Positions 11,248 through 19,890 of a stretch of 64,000 nucleotides of DNA are shown one piece after another. Source of the DNA: Methylicorpusculum oleiharenae (GTDB taxonomy: Bacteria; Pseudomonadota; Gammaproteobacteria; Methylococcales; Methylomonadaceae); contig NZ_WUTY02000001.1 of NCBI RefSeq assembly GCF_009828925.2, positions 868,001 to 932,000 of the forward strand, read 5' to 3'. The notes below the pieces were generated by a model. That model was not told the origin of the DNA, made no database searches, and worked only from the letters and a program-made list of their open reading frames with translations. The position numbers and the translations under genes are program-made. Positions within the stretch are counted from its first letter, which is position 1; every line of letters starts with the position of its first letter.

Positions 11248-11628
11248 TTACTCATTGACTTTAATCAGCCAGCCGCCGGTTCCTTTGCATTGATTGGGGC
11301 CGTTCGCTGCAATATTGATCCTTGCGAAGCTACCGGCTAAAGAGTTGGGAAGTTTACCGGTTACATTATATTTACCGCCTTTGGACGTCACTTTGATGTC
11401 AACCGGTTGATTTTTGATGGTCACTTTAATACTTTCCGGATTACTGACAGTGGCCGCTGTAAAAGAGAATTCCGAACCAACTGCAACTTCAGCCTTTTCG
11501 GGCGGAACAAACTCCGAAAAATAAGGCTTTTCGCAGGCTTTTTTACTGCTGCTGCTACTGCCATAGGCCCATAACTGGGTAGGCAGCGTGAGTATAATGA
11601 GTGCATTTAAGATTAAACTTGCTTTCAT
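11248..11628 (-). CDS. Small secreted protein of unknown function
   Basis: 126 residues with a clear signal peptide (cleavage near LWAYG), a short Ser run (GSSSSSKK), and a beta-rich mature part that reads like a single immunoglobulin- or SoxZ-like fold (SEFVPPEKAEVAVGSEFSF, IKVTIKNQPVDIKV, ARINIAANGPNQCKGTGGW). Two Cys residues, one near the mature N-terminus and one near the C-terminus, could form a disulfide. I do not recognise the family with confidence. AAAAGGTGGAGA precedes the start. It is convergent with ppnN. Confidence 0.75.
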   Translation of the reverse strand: MKASLILNALIILTLPTQLWAYGSSSSSKKACEKPYFSEFVPPEKAEVAVGSEFSFTAATVSNPESIKVTIKNQPVDIKVTSKGGKYNVTGKLPNSLAGSFARINIAANGPNQCKGTGGWLIKVNE

Positions 11629-11695
11629 AGATCTCCACCTTTTTATGATGTTTATTATTATGATTGTAAAAAATAAGCTATACCCATCGTAGATC

Positions 11696-11823
11696 CAAAT
11701 TCGGCACCGGGGTGCCCGTCAAAGGACGCCGTAAAACCATCCCTGTAGGCTCTATGCCAGCATCCATGCTGGCAAAGCCTTTGCCGAACAACCCGTTGCC
11801 TCCTTAGGCACTGCCGAAATTTG
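11696..11823. repeat. Imperfect palindromic intergenic element with inner hairpin
   Basis: In the 538-base gap between two minus-strand genes, outer arms CAAATTCGGCA (11696-11706) and TGCCGAAATTTG (11812-11823) enclose a perfect inner palindrome GCCAGCAT-CC-ATGCTGGC (11756-11773). The interior (GACGCCGTAAAACCATCCCT) resembles the interior of the element at 31354-31453, so both probably belong to one dispersed, non-coding family. The rest of the gap (11824-12125) shows no gene. Confidence 0.55.
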
Positions 11824-12125
11824 AAGTGCGAAAGGTATAACTTTCTGAATTTACAGACGCTAAGATCTGACTATCAGCGCTGGATTTTGTAAAGTTGTTA
11901 ATCCGTTCTGATCCAAAGCAAGAACAGCTCAACCCGTTTTTAAGATCGCTGCTGAAGCAGATCCATCGAAAGTCCCTTACCGGTAACTTATCAGGTTTTT
12001 AAAAAATGCTTAATTTTATGATCTGTGGATTGATTGGGTAATGCGGAATGAATAGCGGAGATTGAACTGACTTAATTAACAAGTCGTCTGGCGGCTTATA
12101 ACGTTCTTATCGAAAAATGGAGGGG

Positions 12126-12153
12126 CTTCCGAATGTAATGTAACATTCGGAAG
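12126..12153 (-). terminator. Terminator of the RlpA-like gene
   Basis: A perfect 11-bp stem, CTTCCGAATGT (12126-12136) and ACATTCGGAAG (12143-12153), with a six-base loop lies 14 bases beyond the stop codon of the minus-strand gene. Confidence 0.65.
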
Positions 12154-12167
12154 ATCCTCAAACTAAA

Positions 12168-12644
12168 CTAAGACTCGTCCCTGCCTAATTCAAGTATTGC
12201 TTGAGCGTGTGTCAGCGGTTCTATTTTTACCGTATCCACACCTTTTTTTACGATGCCCAACTCCTTGGCAGCAGCATATGATAAATCCATTTCTCTGTGC
12301 CCTACATAAGGCCCTCGGTCATTGATTTGAACAACTACACTTTGGTCGTTTTTAGGATTTGTAACTTTTACATAAGACATCAGCGGTAAAGTTTTATGAG
12401 CCGCTGTCATAGCATTCATATTAAACTTTTGACCACTGGCCGTTTTTTTTCCGTGAAACTTAGCGCCGTACCAAGATACTTTGCTTAATGGTTTATTACG
12501 AAGTCTCTGAATCAGATTTCTTTTAGCAATTTTTTTGGTTGAGTGTTCATCAAAATAAAGACCCTCTCCGTAAGCCGTTTTAATGGGGCTTCCGACATAG
12601 GTTCCGATTACAAACGCACACGTTGCCAACATGATTTTACTCAT
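12168..12644 (-). CDS. RlpA-like double-psi beta-barrel protein
   Basis: 158 residues: a signal peptide-like N-terminus (MLATCAFVIGTYVGSPI), a basic linker, and an RlpA double-psi beta-barrel from about residue 55 (VSWYGAKFHGKKTASGQKF, then AAHKTLPLMSYVKVTN, VVVQINDRGPYVGHREMDLS, AAAKELGI). The conserved NDRGPY and DLS motifs are intact. RlpA proteins act at the septum, some as lytic transglycosylases on denuded glycan. This one lacks the C-terminal SPOR domain of full RlpA and has no lipobox, so it is a short periplasmic relative. It stands alone with its own terminator. Confidence 0.85.
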   Translation of the reverse strand: MSKIMLATCAFVIGTYVGSPIKTAYGEGLYFDEHSTKKIAKRNLIQRLRNKPLSKVSWYGAKFHGKKTASGQKFNMNAMTAAHKTLPLMSYVKVTNPKNDQSVVVQINDRGPYVGHREMDLSYAAAKELGIVKKGVDTVKIEPLTHAQAILELGRDES

Positions 12645-13084
12645 AAATTAACACCTTTTCTCATTATCTACGCTTCGATTCTAACCGGGCAAGTCTTAAG
12701 CTTTTCTTAAACAGGACTAAAAACAGTCTATTTGAATTTTAAAAATGTGAATTAATAGAGATACTTATAAAATTACGCCGTCTTGTAAGCGTAAGAGGGA
12801 TAAGGGATGACACTTAGATAATCTTTATTTTTCTAAAAATACGGACCGTTATTTTTTAGCCTTTTGGTTATGCTGACTTCGGTCAATGCCTGCCCTTTTT
12901 TAGCGAACGGGCAATTTTCTGTAAAGAATAGCAATGCAAATTGTTTGCTTGTCACGTGATCCAGCCATCAAAAAAAGCGCTTGTCCGGCTTTTCGGTTGT
13001 CAATATTTAACCTGGAAACTACAATCGATAAGCACTTTTATGGGTTCCTGAAATTTATTGGGATCGTCAAATCAGGGGGAAATT
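12645..13084. other. Divergent intergenic region without a gene
   Basis: These 440 bases separate two divergent genes. They hold an A/T-rich imperfect hairpin around 12833-12859 and several T-rich stretches, but no convincing coding frame or RNA gene. Confidence 0.4.
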
Positions 13085-13414
13085 ATGGCAATACAAACAA
13101 GTAACTCTTTTAGAAGTATCACGTTAATGGCGGTTTCCCTGCTTTGCAGTGATATTGCCTTAGCGGACGAGCAAGAGGATATGCAAAATCGCTTGAATGA
13201 AATGGTGATGTCACAGCCGTTTAATGTCGCAGACAATGCAAAATTAGAAGCATACATCGAAGAAGCAACAAAAAAGGGTACGCCGCCCGTATCCACTCCC
13301 AGTAAATACTGGCGAAGGGGCTATACTTGCGCGGACCTTCGCCGTTATTCCTGGAATGATTATAGGGATTGCAGCTATTTCCATCGATATAACGGCTATT
13401 ATTGGCCTTATTAA
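13085..13414 (+). CDS. Small secreted aromatic-rich protein of unknown function
   Basis: 109 residues from ATG 13085, preceded by AGGGGGAAA; the frame extends nine codons upstream to a TTG at 13058 that lacks a ribosome-binding site. A signal peptide ends near ALADE. The mature protein has an acidic helical half and a C-terminal half very rich in Tyr, Arg and Trp (RRGYTCADLRRYSWNDYRDC, ending NGYYWPY) with two Cys about ten residues apart. I do not recognise the family. It precedes the TraT-like lipoprotein by 93 bases and could be co-transcribed with it. Confidence 0.7.
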   Translation: MAIQTSNSFRSITLMAVSLLCSDIALADEQEDMQNRLNEMVMSQPFNVADNAKLEAYIEEATKKGTPPVSTPSKYWRRGYTCADLRRYSWNDYRDCSYFHRYNGYYWPY

Positions 13415-13507
13415 TTGAATCCATTTGAAATCTTTTATTTTCAATTTTCCTGAATTTCAAACAATTTTTAACTTTTTATCTGGCGTAAACACTTTAAGGG
13501 GATGTTA

Positions 13508-14272
13508 ATGGTTAATTTTAAAAGAAAAACACTTTCTCTGTTTGGGAGCGCAGTAGTGGCAGCTGTGCTCTTAAATGGATGTTCAGCAGTCCATACCTCT
13601 ATTGCAAAAAAAGATCTGGACGTTCAGACCAAAATGAGCGATACCATTTTTCTTGATCCGGTAGGCCCTGATAAGAAAGTGGTGTATCTGGAGATTCGCA
13701 ATACGTCTGACAAATCCAATTTTGATATCATGGATCCCATTCGCCAATCATTACAGTCGCGAGGCTACGTGGTTACGAATGATCCGGAACGTGCTCATTA
13801 CTGGTTGAGAGCAAATATTTTGAGTGTTGGAAAAGCCAACCCGACAGCGGCAGAAACGGCATTGGGTTCCGGTTTTGGCGGTGCGCTGGGCGGGGCAGCA
13901 GCAGGAGCAGCGATCGGCGGTGGTTTAGGCGGCTGGTCGGGTGCCGGAATTGGCGGACTTGCCGGCGTTGCTGTGGGCGGTTTGGTTGAGACTATTGCGG
14001 ATGCCGCTGTTCATGACACCACCTTCATGGTTGTGACTGATCTTGAAATCGCTGAAAAAGCCAAACAAGGCGTGATGATCAGACAGGACAGTCAACAGGA
14101 TGCTAAACAAGGGATTGGCGGTTCAAGAACACAAACTTCATCAGAAGTCAGCGATAGAAAAAAATACCGCACCCGGGTCGTTAGCTCAGCAAATCAGGTC
14201 AATCTGGAGTACGAAGAGGCTGTGCCAGAGTTAACCAATGGTCTCGTTCGCTCTATTGCAGGCGTTTTTTAA
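13508..14272 (+). CDS. TraT-like outer-membrane lipoprotein
   Basis: About 254 residues from ATG 13508, six bases after AAGGGG; the ATG at 13502 directly abuts that site and is less likely. A lipoprotein signal ends in VLLNGC (lipobox Cys). The protein shows the TraT family pattern: KKDLDVQTKMSDTIFLDPV, an alpha/beta segment, then a long Gly/Ala-rich hydrophobic stretch (GSGFGGALGGAAAGAAIGGG and following) and a C-terminal part with RTRVVSSANQVNLEYEEA. Plasmid TraT mediates surface exclusion and serum resistance; chromosomal relatives are of unknown function. No conjugation genes are near, so this is a chromosomal envelope protein. Confidence 0.88.
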   Translation: MVNFKRKTLSLFGSAVVAAVLLNGCSAVHTSIAKKDLDVQTKMSDTIFLDPVGPDKKVVYLEIRNTSDKSNFDIMDPIRQSLQSRGYVVTNDPERAHYWLRANILSVGKANPTAAETALGSGFGGALGGAAAGAAIGGGLGGWSGAGIGGLAGVAVGGLVETIADAAVHDTTFMVVTDLEIAEKAKQGVMIRQDSQQDAKQGIGGSRTQTSSEVSDRKKYRTRVVSSANQVNLEYEEAVPELTNGLVRSIAGVF

Positions 14273-14308
14273 TACGCTATAAACACGCTGATTGTTATCT
14301 GCAGCAAA

Positions 14309-14346
14309 CTCATCATGAACAAGACCCATTGCTTTTTCATGGTGAG
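14309..14346. terminator. Probable terminator between traT-like gene and gor
   Basis: CTCATCATGAA (14309-14319) pairs with TTCATGGTGAG (14336-14346) with one mismatch, between two convergent genes. It lies nearer the TraT-like gene. Confidence 0.4.
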
Positions 14347-14500
14347 TGACTCAAAAATGGCTACAACAAGCGGCCCAAAGCCAGTCCGGTAACTAAAAAA
14401 CCCAATATCACCTTAGAAACTTTTTCTACCCCGTATCTTTCCGCGGAGAAAAGCCTCTAGCCGCTGCTATAAGACTTTCACAGAAAATTAAACCCGTGCA

Positions 14501-15853
14501 TCAATCTTCAGGTTTGCGCATCGTAACGAACTCTTCAGCGGCCGTAGGGTGAATGCCTATCGTCGAGTCAAAAACGGCTTTAGTTGCTCCGGCCCGGATT
14601 GCAATCGCCATCCCTTGAATGATTTCAGCCGCATTCTCACCAACCATATGAATACCCAGCACTTTTCCGGTACTTTGCCTGACAATCATTTTCATAAGCG
14701 TCTTTTCATCCAATCCGGAAAGAGTATGTTTCATCGGCTTAAAAACGGACTTATAAATATCGATATCCTGGTAACGCTTTCTTGCTTCGGCTTCAGTCAA
14801 ACCGACAGTACTTATATTAGGTTGACTGAAAACGGCCGTAGGAATATTGTCATAGTCAACGGGCGCAGGACGATCGGAATAGAGCGCATTAACCAAAGCC
14901 ATTGCCTCAGCAATAGCAACCGGCGTCAGGTTGACTCTATCGGTAATATCACCCAGCGCATAAATCGAAGGAATATTGGTTTGATAATTTTCGTCAACCT
15001 TGATTGCGCCCTTGCTGCTGAGTTCCACACCCAGCCCCTCCAGACCTAACCCGGCAATATTCGGTATCCGGCCGGTTGCATATAAAACAAGATCGGCTTC
15101 AAGTGGAGCAGCCTGTCCGGTTTGCACGGTAAAACCGTTTTCATTTTTTTCTACGGATTTGATTTCAGTATTGAACAGGATCTCTATCCCTTTTTTGCGC
15201 ATTTCTTCTACGCAAAATGTTCTGACATCGTCATCAAAACCTCTCAGCAGTTTATCGCCCCTGTGACAAAGCGTCGTTTTAACGCCCAGACCGTGCATGA
15301 TCCCAGCAAATTCCACCGCAATGTAGCCGCCTCCGACAATCAAAATTCGTTTGGGAAGTGTGGCTAAGGCGAACATTTCATTTGAAGTGACAACGTTTTC
15401 TTTGCCAGGAATGTCAGGAACAAAAGGGCGACCGCCGGTGGCAATCAGAATTCGTTCGTAAGAAAATTGCTGCTCGCCCACTCGGACCGTATGAGTGTCC
15501 AGTAGCTTGGCTTTACCATCAATCAGGGTGACACCTGAATTATCCAGCAAACCACCGTATATGCCTTGTAAGCGCTCAATCTCCCGGTTTTTTTGAGCCA
15601 ACAAACACGACCAATCGAATTGCGGCTCGCCGACCGACCAGCCAAAACCTTGCGACGCTTTAAAGTCTTCTCTGAAGCGGGAGGCGTAGACGAACAGTTT
15701 TTTGGGAACGCAACCAACATTTACACACGTGCCGCCAAGATACTGGTTTTCGGCAATTGCGACACGAACGCCCATTCCGGAAGCGGTTCGGGCCGCGCGA
15801 ACGCCGCCCGAACCGGCACCGATCACAAACAGGTCATAATCATAGTGAGTCAT
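14501..15853 (-). CDS. gor: Glutathione-disulfide reductase
   Basis: 450 residues, the usual length for bacterial Gor. It reduces oxidised glutathione with NADPH in the cytoplasm. Visible features: N-terminal FAD site ([13 protein letters not shown]), redox-active disulfide in [18 protein letters not shown]-binding fold ([21 protein letters not shown] followed by basic residues), FAD-contacting YALGDIT, and the C-terminal dimer-interface motif [16 protein letters not shown] with the catalytic His. GAGG stands upstream of the ATG. Just upstream in transcription come a peroxiredoxin and an EncFtn ferritin on the same strand; the 214-base gap makes co-transcription possible but not certain. Together they suggest a peroxide and iron defence group. 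Confidence 0.95.
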   Translation of the reverse strand: MTHYDYDLFVIGAGSGGVRAARTASGMGVRVAIAENQYLGGTCVNVGCVPKKLFVYASRFREDFKASQGFGWSVGEPQFDWSCLLAQKNREIERLQGIYGGLLDNSGVTLIDGKAKLLDTHTVRVGEQQFSYERILIATGGRPFVPDIPGKENVVTSNEMFALATLPKRILIVGGGYIAVEFAGIMHGLGVKTTLCHRGDKLLRGFDDDVRTFCVEEMRKKGIEILFNTEIKSVEKNENGFTVQTGQAAPLEADLVLYATGRIPNIAGLGLEGLGVELSSKGAIKVDENYQTNIPSIYALGDITDRVNLTPVAIAEAMALVNALYSDRPAPVDYDNIPTAVFSQPNISTVGLTEAEARKRYQDIDIYKSVFKPMKHTLSGLDEKTLMKMIVRQSTGKVLGIHMVGENAAEIIQGMAIAIRAGATKAVFDSTIGIHPTAAEEFVTMRKPED

Positions 15854-16067
15854 TTGAAACCTCTCGGATCGATTTTGAAAGGATGAAAAAGAAAAGGTCG
15901 ATGCGTTGACTGACCCCGGCTTAAGCTGTGTCCGGATTCTAAAACCCGCGATCTTCGTTACTGTTCAGCGAATCACTCAATGGCCGCAAACCATTGATTT
16001 ATCAAGCCATCTACAACAGGACTTTGCATTCATGCCTTACAAGGATGACTTCACACGTACTGAATAG

Positions 16068-16592
16068 TTAACGGTCTTTCAGATAAGCCAGCATGGTGTC
16101 TGCATCGCTAACCGTGAAAGGATCGTCGGGGCAATTGTCGGAAAGACCCGGTTCACTGAACACCTTGAAGATTGCTTTATCGTCAACCAGCATTGAATAA
16201 CGCCAGGAACGGTAGCCGAAGCCCAGGTTTTCCTTTTTGACTAGCATACCCATGCCCCGCGAAAAATCCCCATTTCCGTCGGGCAGCATTTTCACATGCT
16301 GAATACCCTGATGTTTCCCCCACTGAAACATCGTGAAAGCATCGTTAACACTTAAGCAATAGACTTCATCAACGCCTTGATCGATAAGTTCCTGGTATTT
16401 TGCCTCATAACCCGGCAGATGCGTGCTTGAACATGTGGGCGTAAATGCCCCCGGCAATGCGAATAGAACTATTTTTTTACCTTTGAAAATATCATCGGTG
16501 CCGACATCCTGCCAGCGAAAAGGATTTTCGCCTCCGATACTTTCATCACGGACGCGGGTTTTAAAAACTACATTTGGCACGGTATAAGTCAT
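16068..16592 (-). CDS. Peroxiredoxin, Prx5 type
   Basis: 174 residues with the Prx5-type signature PGAFTPTCSSTHLPGYE; C54 is the peroxidatic Cys and T51 the conserved partner. Another Cys is at 79. The family reduces hydrogen peroxide and organic peroxides, and some members use glutathione/glutaredoxin as reductant, which fits the gor gene downstream. There is no signal peptide, so it is cytosolic. Unlike the Haemophilus-type hybrid, there is no fused glutaredoxin domain. GGAG lies upstream of the ATG. It follows the ferritin gene by 29 bases on the same strand. Confidence 0.92.
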   Translation of the reverse strand: MTYTVPNVVFKTRVRDESIGGENPFRWQDVGTDDIFKGKKIVLFALPGAFTPTCSSTHLPGYEAKYQELIDQGVDEVYCLSVNDAFTMFQWGKHQGIQHVKMLPDGNGDFSRGMGMLVKKENLGFGYRSWRYSMLVDDKAIFKVFSEPGLSDNCPDDPFTVSDADTMLAYLKDR

Positions 16593-16621
16593 TTGAATTC
16601 TCCGGAAGTCGGTTCAAGCTG

Positions 16622-16909
16622 TTAATGATGAGCAAGTGGCTTATCCGTAAACAGATAATCACGTAATTCACTGTTAAATTTAGGATCCTGTCTGCGTATC
16701 CATTCCAGCAGCATTGCCGCGTGCTCTTTCTCTTCATCGCGGTTATGTGCGAGTATGCCTTTCAGCTCATTATTCTTGCAGGCGTCGACTCTTTGGTTAT
16801 ACCAGTCGACCGCTTCAAGTTCCTCCATCAAAGAGGTAATGGCTCTATGCATGTCCCGCGTTTCATCAGAAAGCTCGCTAATAGATTCGTGATAACCTTC
16901 ATTTGACAT
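16622..16909 (-). CDS. EncFtn-type (encapsulated ferritin family) ferroxidase
   Basis: 95 residues closely resembling encapsulated ferritin (EncFtn): two helices with MEELEAVDWYNQRVD and LAHNRDEEKEHAAMLLEW, ending LRDYLFTDKPLAHH. By alignment from memory to the Rhodospirillum rubrum protein, the ferroxidase ligands E30, E60 and H63 and the entry/relay residues E29, E32 and W36 are conserved. Such proteins form an annular decamer that oxidises Fe(II). In classical systems the protein carries a C-terminal targeting peptide and sits beside an encapsulin shell gene; here the protein stops right after the ferritin core and no shell gene is in the window. GAGG precedes the ATG; it is first in a cluster with a peroxiredoxin. 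Confidence 0.88.
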   Translation of the reverse strand: MSNEGYHESISELSDETRDMHRAITSLMEELEAVDWYNQRVDACKNNELKGILAHNRDEEKEHAAMLLEWIRRQDPKFNSELRDYLFTDKPLAHH

Positions 16910-17272
16910 GGTTGAATCCTCGTTAAAAGAGTTAAAAAAGTCTGCCTTAGTGAGTTCATGTGCAATAGTTTTATCGTCACAGCCAACTCATTTTTCAAGC
17001 AAGACCAGTTTATCGATCATTTGCCTTAATTAGAAATTGATTGTTACTATCAGAACAATTGATTTCATCAATAAAAAGCCATGCAATGCTTTGGGATTCA
17101 GGATTAAATCAGACGCAGATGAATAAGCCACGTTGTACAAAGGAGGGACGAGCGCGCAAAGTCCGTTCAGAAACGGCATTTTAGGAAAAACAACGGCTCT
17201 TAAATTTAGAACGTAAGGAATCAACTTGATCGGTGATTCCTTAATGTGACAAGGTGATTGATGGCTTTTAGA
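16910..17272. other. Intergenic region between Lon-like gene and ferritin gene
   Basis: These 363 bases should contain the promoter of the EncFtn gene on the minus strand (right end). Apart from the hairpin at 17214-17243, I see no gene or repeat. Confidence 0.35.
17214..17243 (-). terminator. Hairpin after the Lon-like protease gene
   Basis: TAAGGAATCA (17214-17223) pairs perfectly with TGATTCCTTA (17234-17243), 30 bases beyond the stop codon of the minus-strand protease gene. It is A/T-rich with no strong T run. Confidence 0.45.
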
Positions 17273-19660
17273 TCAGGCGCCTTCCTCTTTATCTTCTTCA
17301 TTCGTCATATCCGATATGGCTTTCAAGCGCAAAATAGCTTTGTAGTTAACGCTATTCTCCGGATAGTTGCCTTCTTCATCGGTTGCCCCGGCAGGCTGAC
17401 CCATCAGTATTTCCAGAGTTTCATCGACATTTGAAACCGTATAGACACTGAATAATCCCTGGGCGACTGCGTCGACCACTTCCTTCATGAGCATTAGATT
17501 ACGTTGATTCGCTTTAGGAACAATGACGCCCTGCTCACCGTTTAGCCCGCGTGCCTGACAAAGCCTGAAAAACCCTTCGATTTTTTCATTGACCCCGCCA
17601 ATTGCCTGCACCTCACCGTATTGATTGATGGAGCCGGTCACAGCAAATGTTTGTTTGATAGGCGTTAATGTCAAAGCCGAAATCAAACTGCACAGCTCAG
17701 CCAGAGAGGCGCTGTCGCCGTCAATATAACCGTAGGATTGCTCTATCGCGATGCTGGCGGAAATGGCCAGGGGAAATTGCTGCGCGTAACAATGTCCTAA
17801 ATAGCCGGTCAGAATCATCACCCCTTTGGAATGCAAGGCCTGTCCCAGTTCCACTTCCCGCTCAATATCGACTATACCGCGGGAGCCCGGATAAACCGTT
17901 GTGGTTATACGGGCAGGGGCACCGAAACTGCTGCCACCGATTTCAAGCACCGTAAGACCGTTCACTTTGCCGATGGCACCACCTTCGGTATCAATCAGAA
18001 TAGTGCCGTCCAGCATTTCTTCGAGTATCGCTTCCGAAATTCGCCCATTGCGATGTTCACGCGCCGCCAGCGCTTTTTCTACAAACTGTTTATCGATGAC
18101 ATCAACAGCCGCCTGCGTGCTTAATAAGTTGGCCTCGCCTATGATTTCCAGCGAATCGTTGATATGCGCAGACAAGCGGCGCTGATGCTCGGCCTGACGG
18201 CAACTGTGCTCGATAAGTCTTTCAATCGCGCATCGCGTCAGGGGTTTTGCTCCGGAATCGGCAGCTTGCTTAACCATCAATGTCGCAAACTGCTGAATGG
18301 ATAACGGCGTAATCTTGATATGATCATCAAAGTCGGCCAATATCCTGAACATTTCGTTAAATTCATTATCCAGTTCTTGCAACAAGTAATAGATGTCCCG
18401 GGAACCGACCAGGATCACTTTTATATTAAGCGGAATAACTTCCGGCTTCAGCGTCATGGTAGTGATGCCCAATTCCGAATAAGGCGACTCGATTTCAATT
18501 TTGCCGGATTTCAACGCCCGTTTTAAGCCTTCCCAAACAAACGGGTAGTTCAATAGTTTATCGGCATCAAGAATCAGATAACCGCCATTGGCCTTATGCA
18601 GGGAACCGGGGCAGATGCGCCGGTAATTGGTGACCAAGGTGCCTTGCTCATTCTGATATTCGATGCGGCCAAACAGGTTCTGATAGATAGGATGGGGTTC
18701 GTAAATGACCGGTGCGCCGCTGCCCTGCTTGTAATCGATGAGAATGTTGGGCGCGTAGCGCTCGACAAGCAACTGGCGTTTGGTTTGATTATCCCGGGAA
18801 TCCATGAATGGCAGATTCGCCAGTTCAATGGCAATGCTGTTGCGCAAATCTTTTTTAATTTCAGCCAGATAAGTGATGACATCATCAATATTCTGATACT
18901 GTTTCTTCAATTCTTTAAACAGCGGTGTAATCGCTTGTGTAATCGTTAAATCATCCAGCTCCCGGATGTCTTTAACCATCGCCCGGCGCCATTGTGGTAA
19001 TTCCAGCAACACATCGCTCAGAAAATTTTCCAGTATTTCCACCTGGGCTTTAAAAGCCTCGCGCTCTTCCTGAGGAAGCTGGGTAAACTGATCTTCGTCC
19101 AGGGATTTATTATCCCGGACAGGGAGAAAGGTGATCGTTTCGCTCTCTCGATAAACAGCAATTCCTGCCTCCTGCGCCCGGTTTTCAACCTGACTCAATG
19201 CAGCATTATATTTCTGATTGAACGCCCGCTCTATGGCACTCTTTTTTTGCTGATAGGTCGGGCTTTCAAAAACAGCGGGAAATGTCGCCAATAAATTATC
19301 GATTAATTTGTCAATGTCTTTACTGAATTTTGCACCGACGCCCGCCGGTAATTCGATGGCAACGGGTTCACGAAGATTTTCAAAATTATCGACATAAGCA
19401 AAACTGGGCGGAGCAGCATGATGTTGTGCCAGACTGTCCAGATGGCTGGTAATCATCGACAAACGCCCCGTACCAGGCTCACCCATGACATAAATGTTAT
19501 AACCGGAATTCTGCATGCTGACGCCAAATTCCAACGCGGATTGCGCCCGGGTCTGTCCCAGAATGGGTGGTTGTGATTTGGTGGTCAGCGAATAATCAAT
19601 TTCCTGGAGATCTATGGTTAATCTCAGGACTTCCGGAGCAAGGGGAAAATGTTCGGACAT
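17273..19660 (-). CDS. Lon-family ATP-dependent protease (YcbZ-like)
   Basis: 795 residues: an N-terminal AAA region, a long helical insertion (about 170-270), and a C-terminal Lon protease domain (peptidase S16). The catalytic dyad is visible: S650 in YIDGDSAS and K693 in GGVNEKIEGFF, 43 residues apart as in E. coli Lon. The nucleotide-binding loop reads GEPGTGRLS (60-68), with Arg where classical Walker A has Lys; I believe this is common in the YcbZ-type branch, but it may reduce or alter ATP hydrolysis. It lacks the Lon N-terminal substrate domain and is not LonA. It is cytoplasmic, a single gene with its own terminator-like hairpin. Substrates are unknown. Confidence 0.9.
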   Translation of the reverse strand: MSEHFPLAPEVLRLTIDLQEIDYSLTTKSQPPILGQTRAQSALEFGVSMQNSGYNIYVMGEPGTGRLSMITSHLDSLAQHHAAPPSFAYVDNFENLREPVAIELPAGVGAKFSKDIDKLIDNLLATFPAVFESPTYQQKKSAIERAFNQKYNAALSQVENRAQEAGIAVYRESETITFLPVRDNKSLDEDQFTQLPQEEREAFKAQVEILENFLSDVLLELPQWRRAMVKDIRELDDLTITQAITPLFKELKKQYQNIDDVITYLAEIKKDLRNSIAIELANLPFMDSRDNQTKRQLLVERYAPNILIDYKQGSGAPVIYEPHPIYQNLFGRIEYQNEQGTLVTNYRRICPGSLHKANGGYLILDADKLLNYPFVWEGLKRALKSGKIEIESPYSELGITTMTLKPEVIPLNIKVILVGSRDIYYLLQELDNEFNEMFRILADFDDHIKITPLSIQQFATLMVKQAADSGAKPLTRCAIERLIEHSCRQAEHQRRLSAHINDSLEIIGEANLLSTQAAVDVIDKQFVEKALAAREHRNGRISEAILEEMLDGTILIDTEGGAIGKVNGLTVLEIGGSSFGAPARITTTVYPGSRGIVDIEREVELGQALHSKGVMILTGYLGHCYAQQFPLAISASIAIEQSYGYIDGDSASLAELCSLISALTLTPIKQTFAVTGSINQYGEVQAIGGVNEKIEGFFRLCQARGLNGEQGVIVPKANQRNLMLMKEVVDAVAQGLFSVYTVSNVDETLEILMGQPAGATDEEGNYPENSVNYKAILRLKAISDMTNEEDKEEGA

Positions 19661-19890
19661 GGATAAAGGGACTCGACAGCAAACAAACCGACGATTCTAC
19701 CATTTAAGCCGGGAATTATGTTTAACCTGTCGCCTCGTCATCAGCTAAAAGAGCCGTTGACTCGCATAAAAGTACAACAAGTTTTGATTTTAGTGGCAGG
19801 TATGAAGCCCAAACAAAGCCCGGCAGCCTTTATAGGGCTTGATTCCGGCTGAGATATCTTGATGCTGGAAGCAGCAGATAATCAGGTTTT

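Noticed and set aside
12952-12959. TCACGTGA as a parS core
   Set aside because: Only the central 8 bases fit; the flanking GTTTC/GAAAC arms are absent and it is about 40 kb from parAB.
14549-15049. 166-codon plus-strand open frame
   Set aside because: Antisense to gor; shadow of a well-supported gene.
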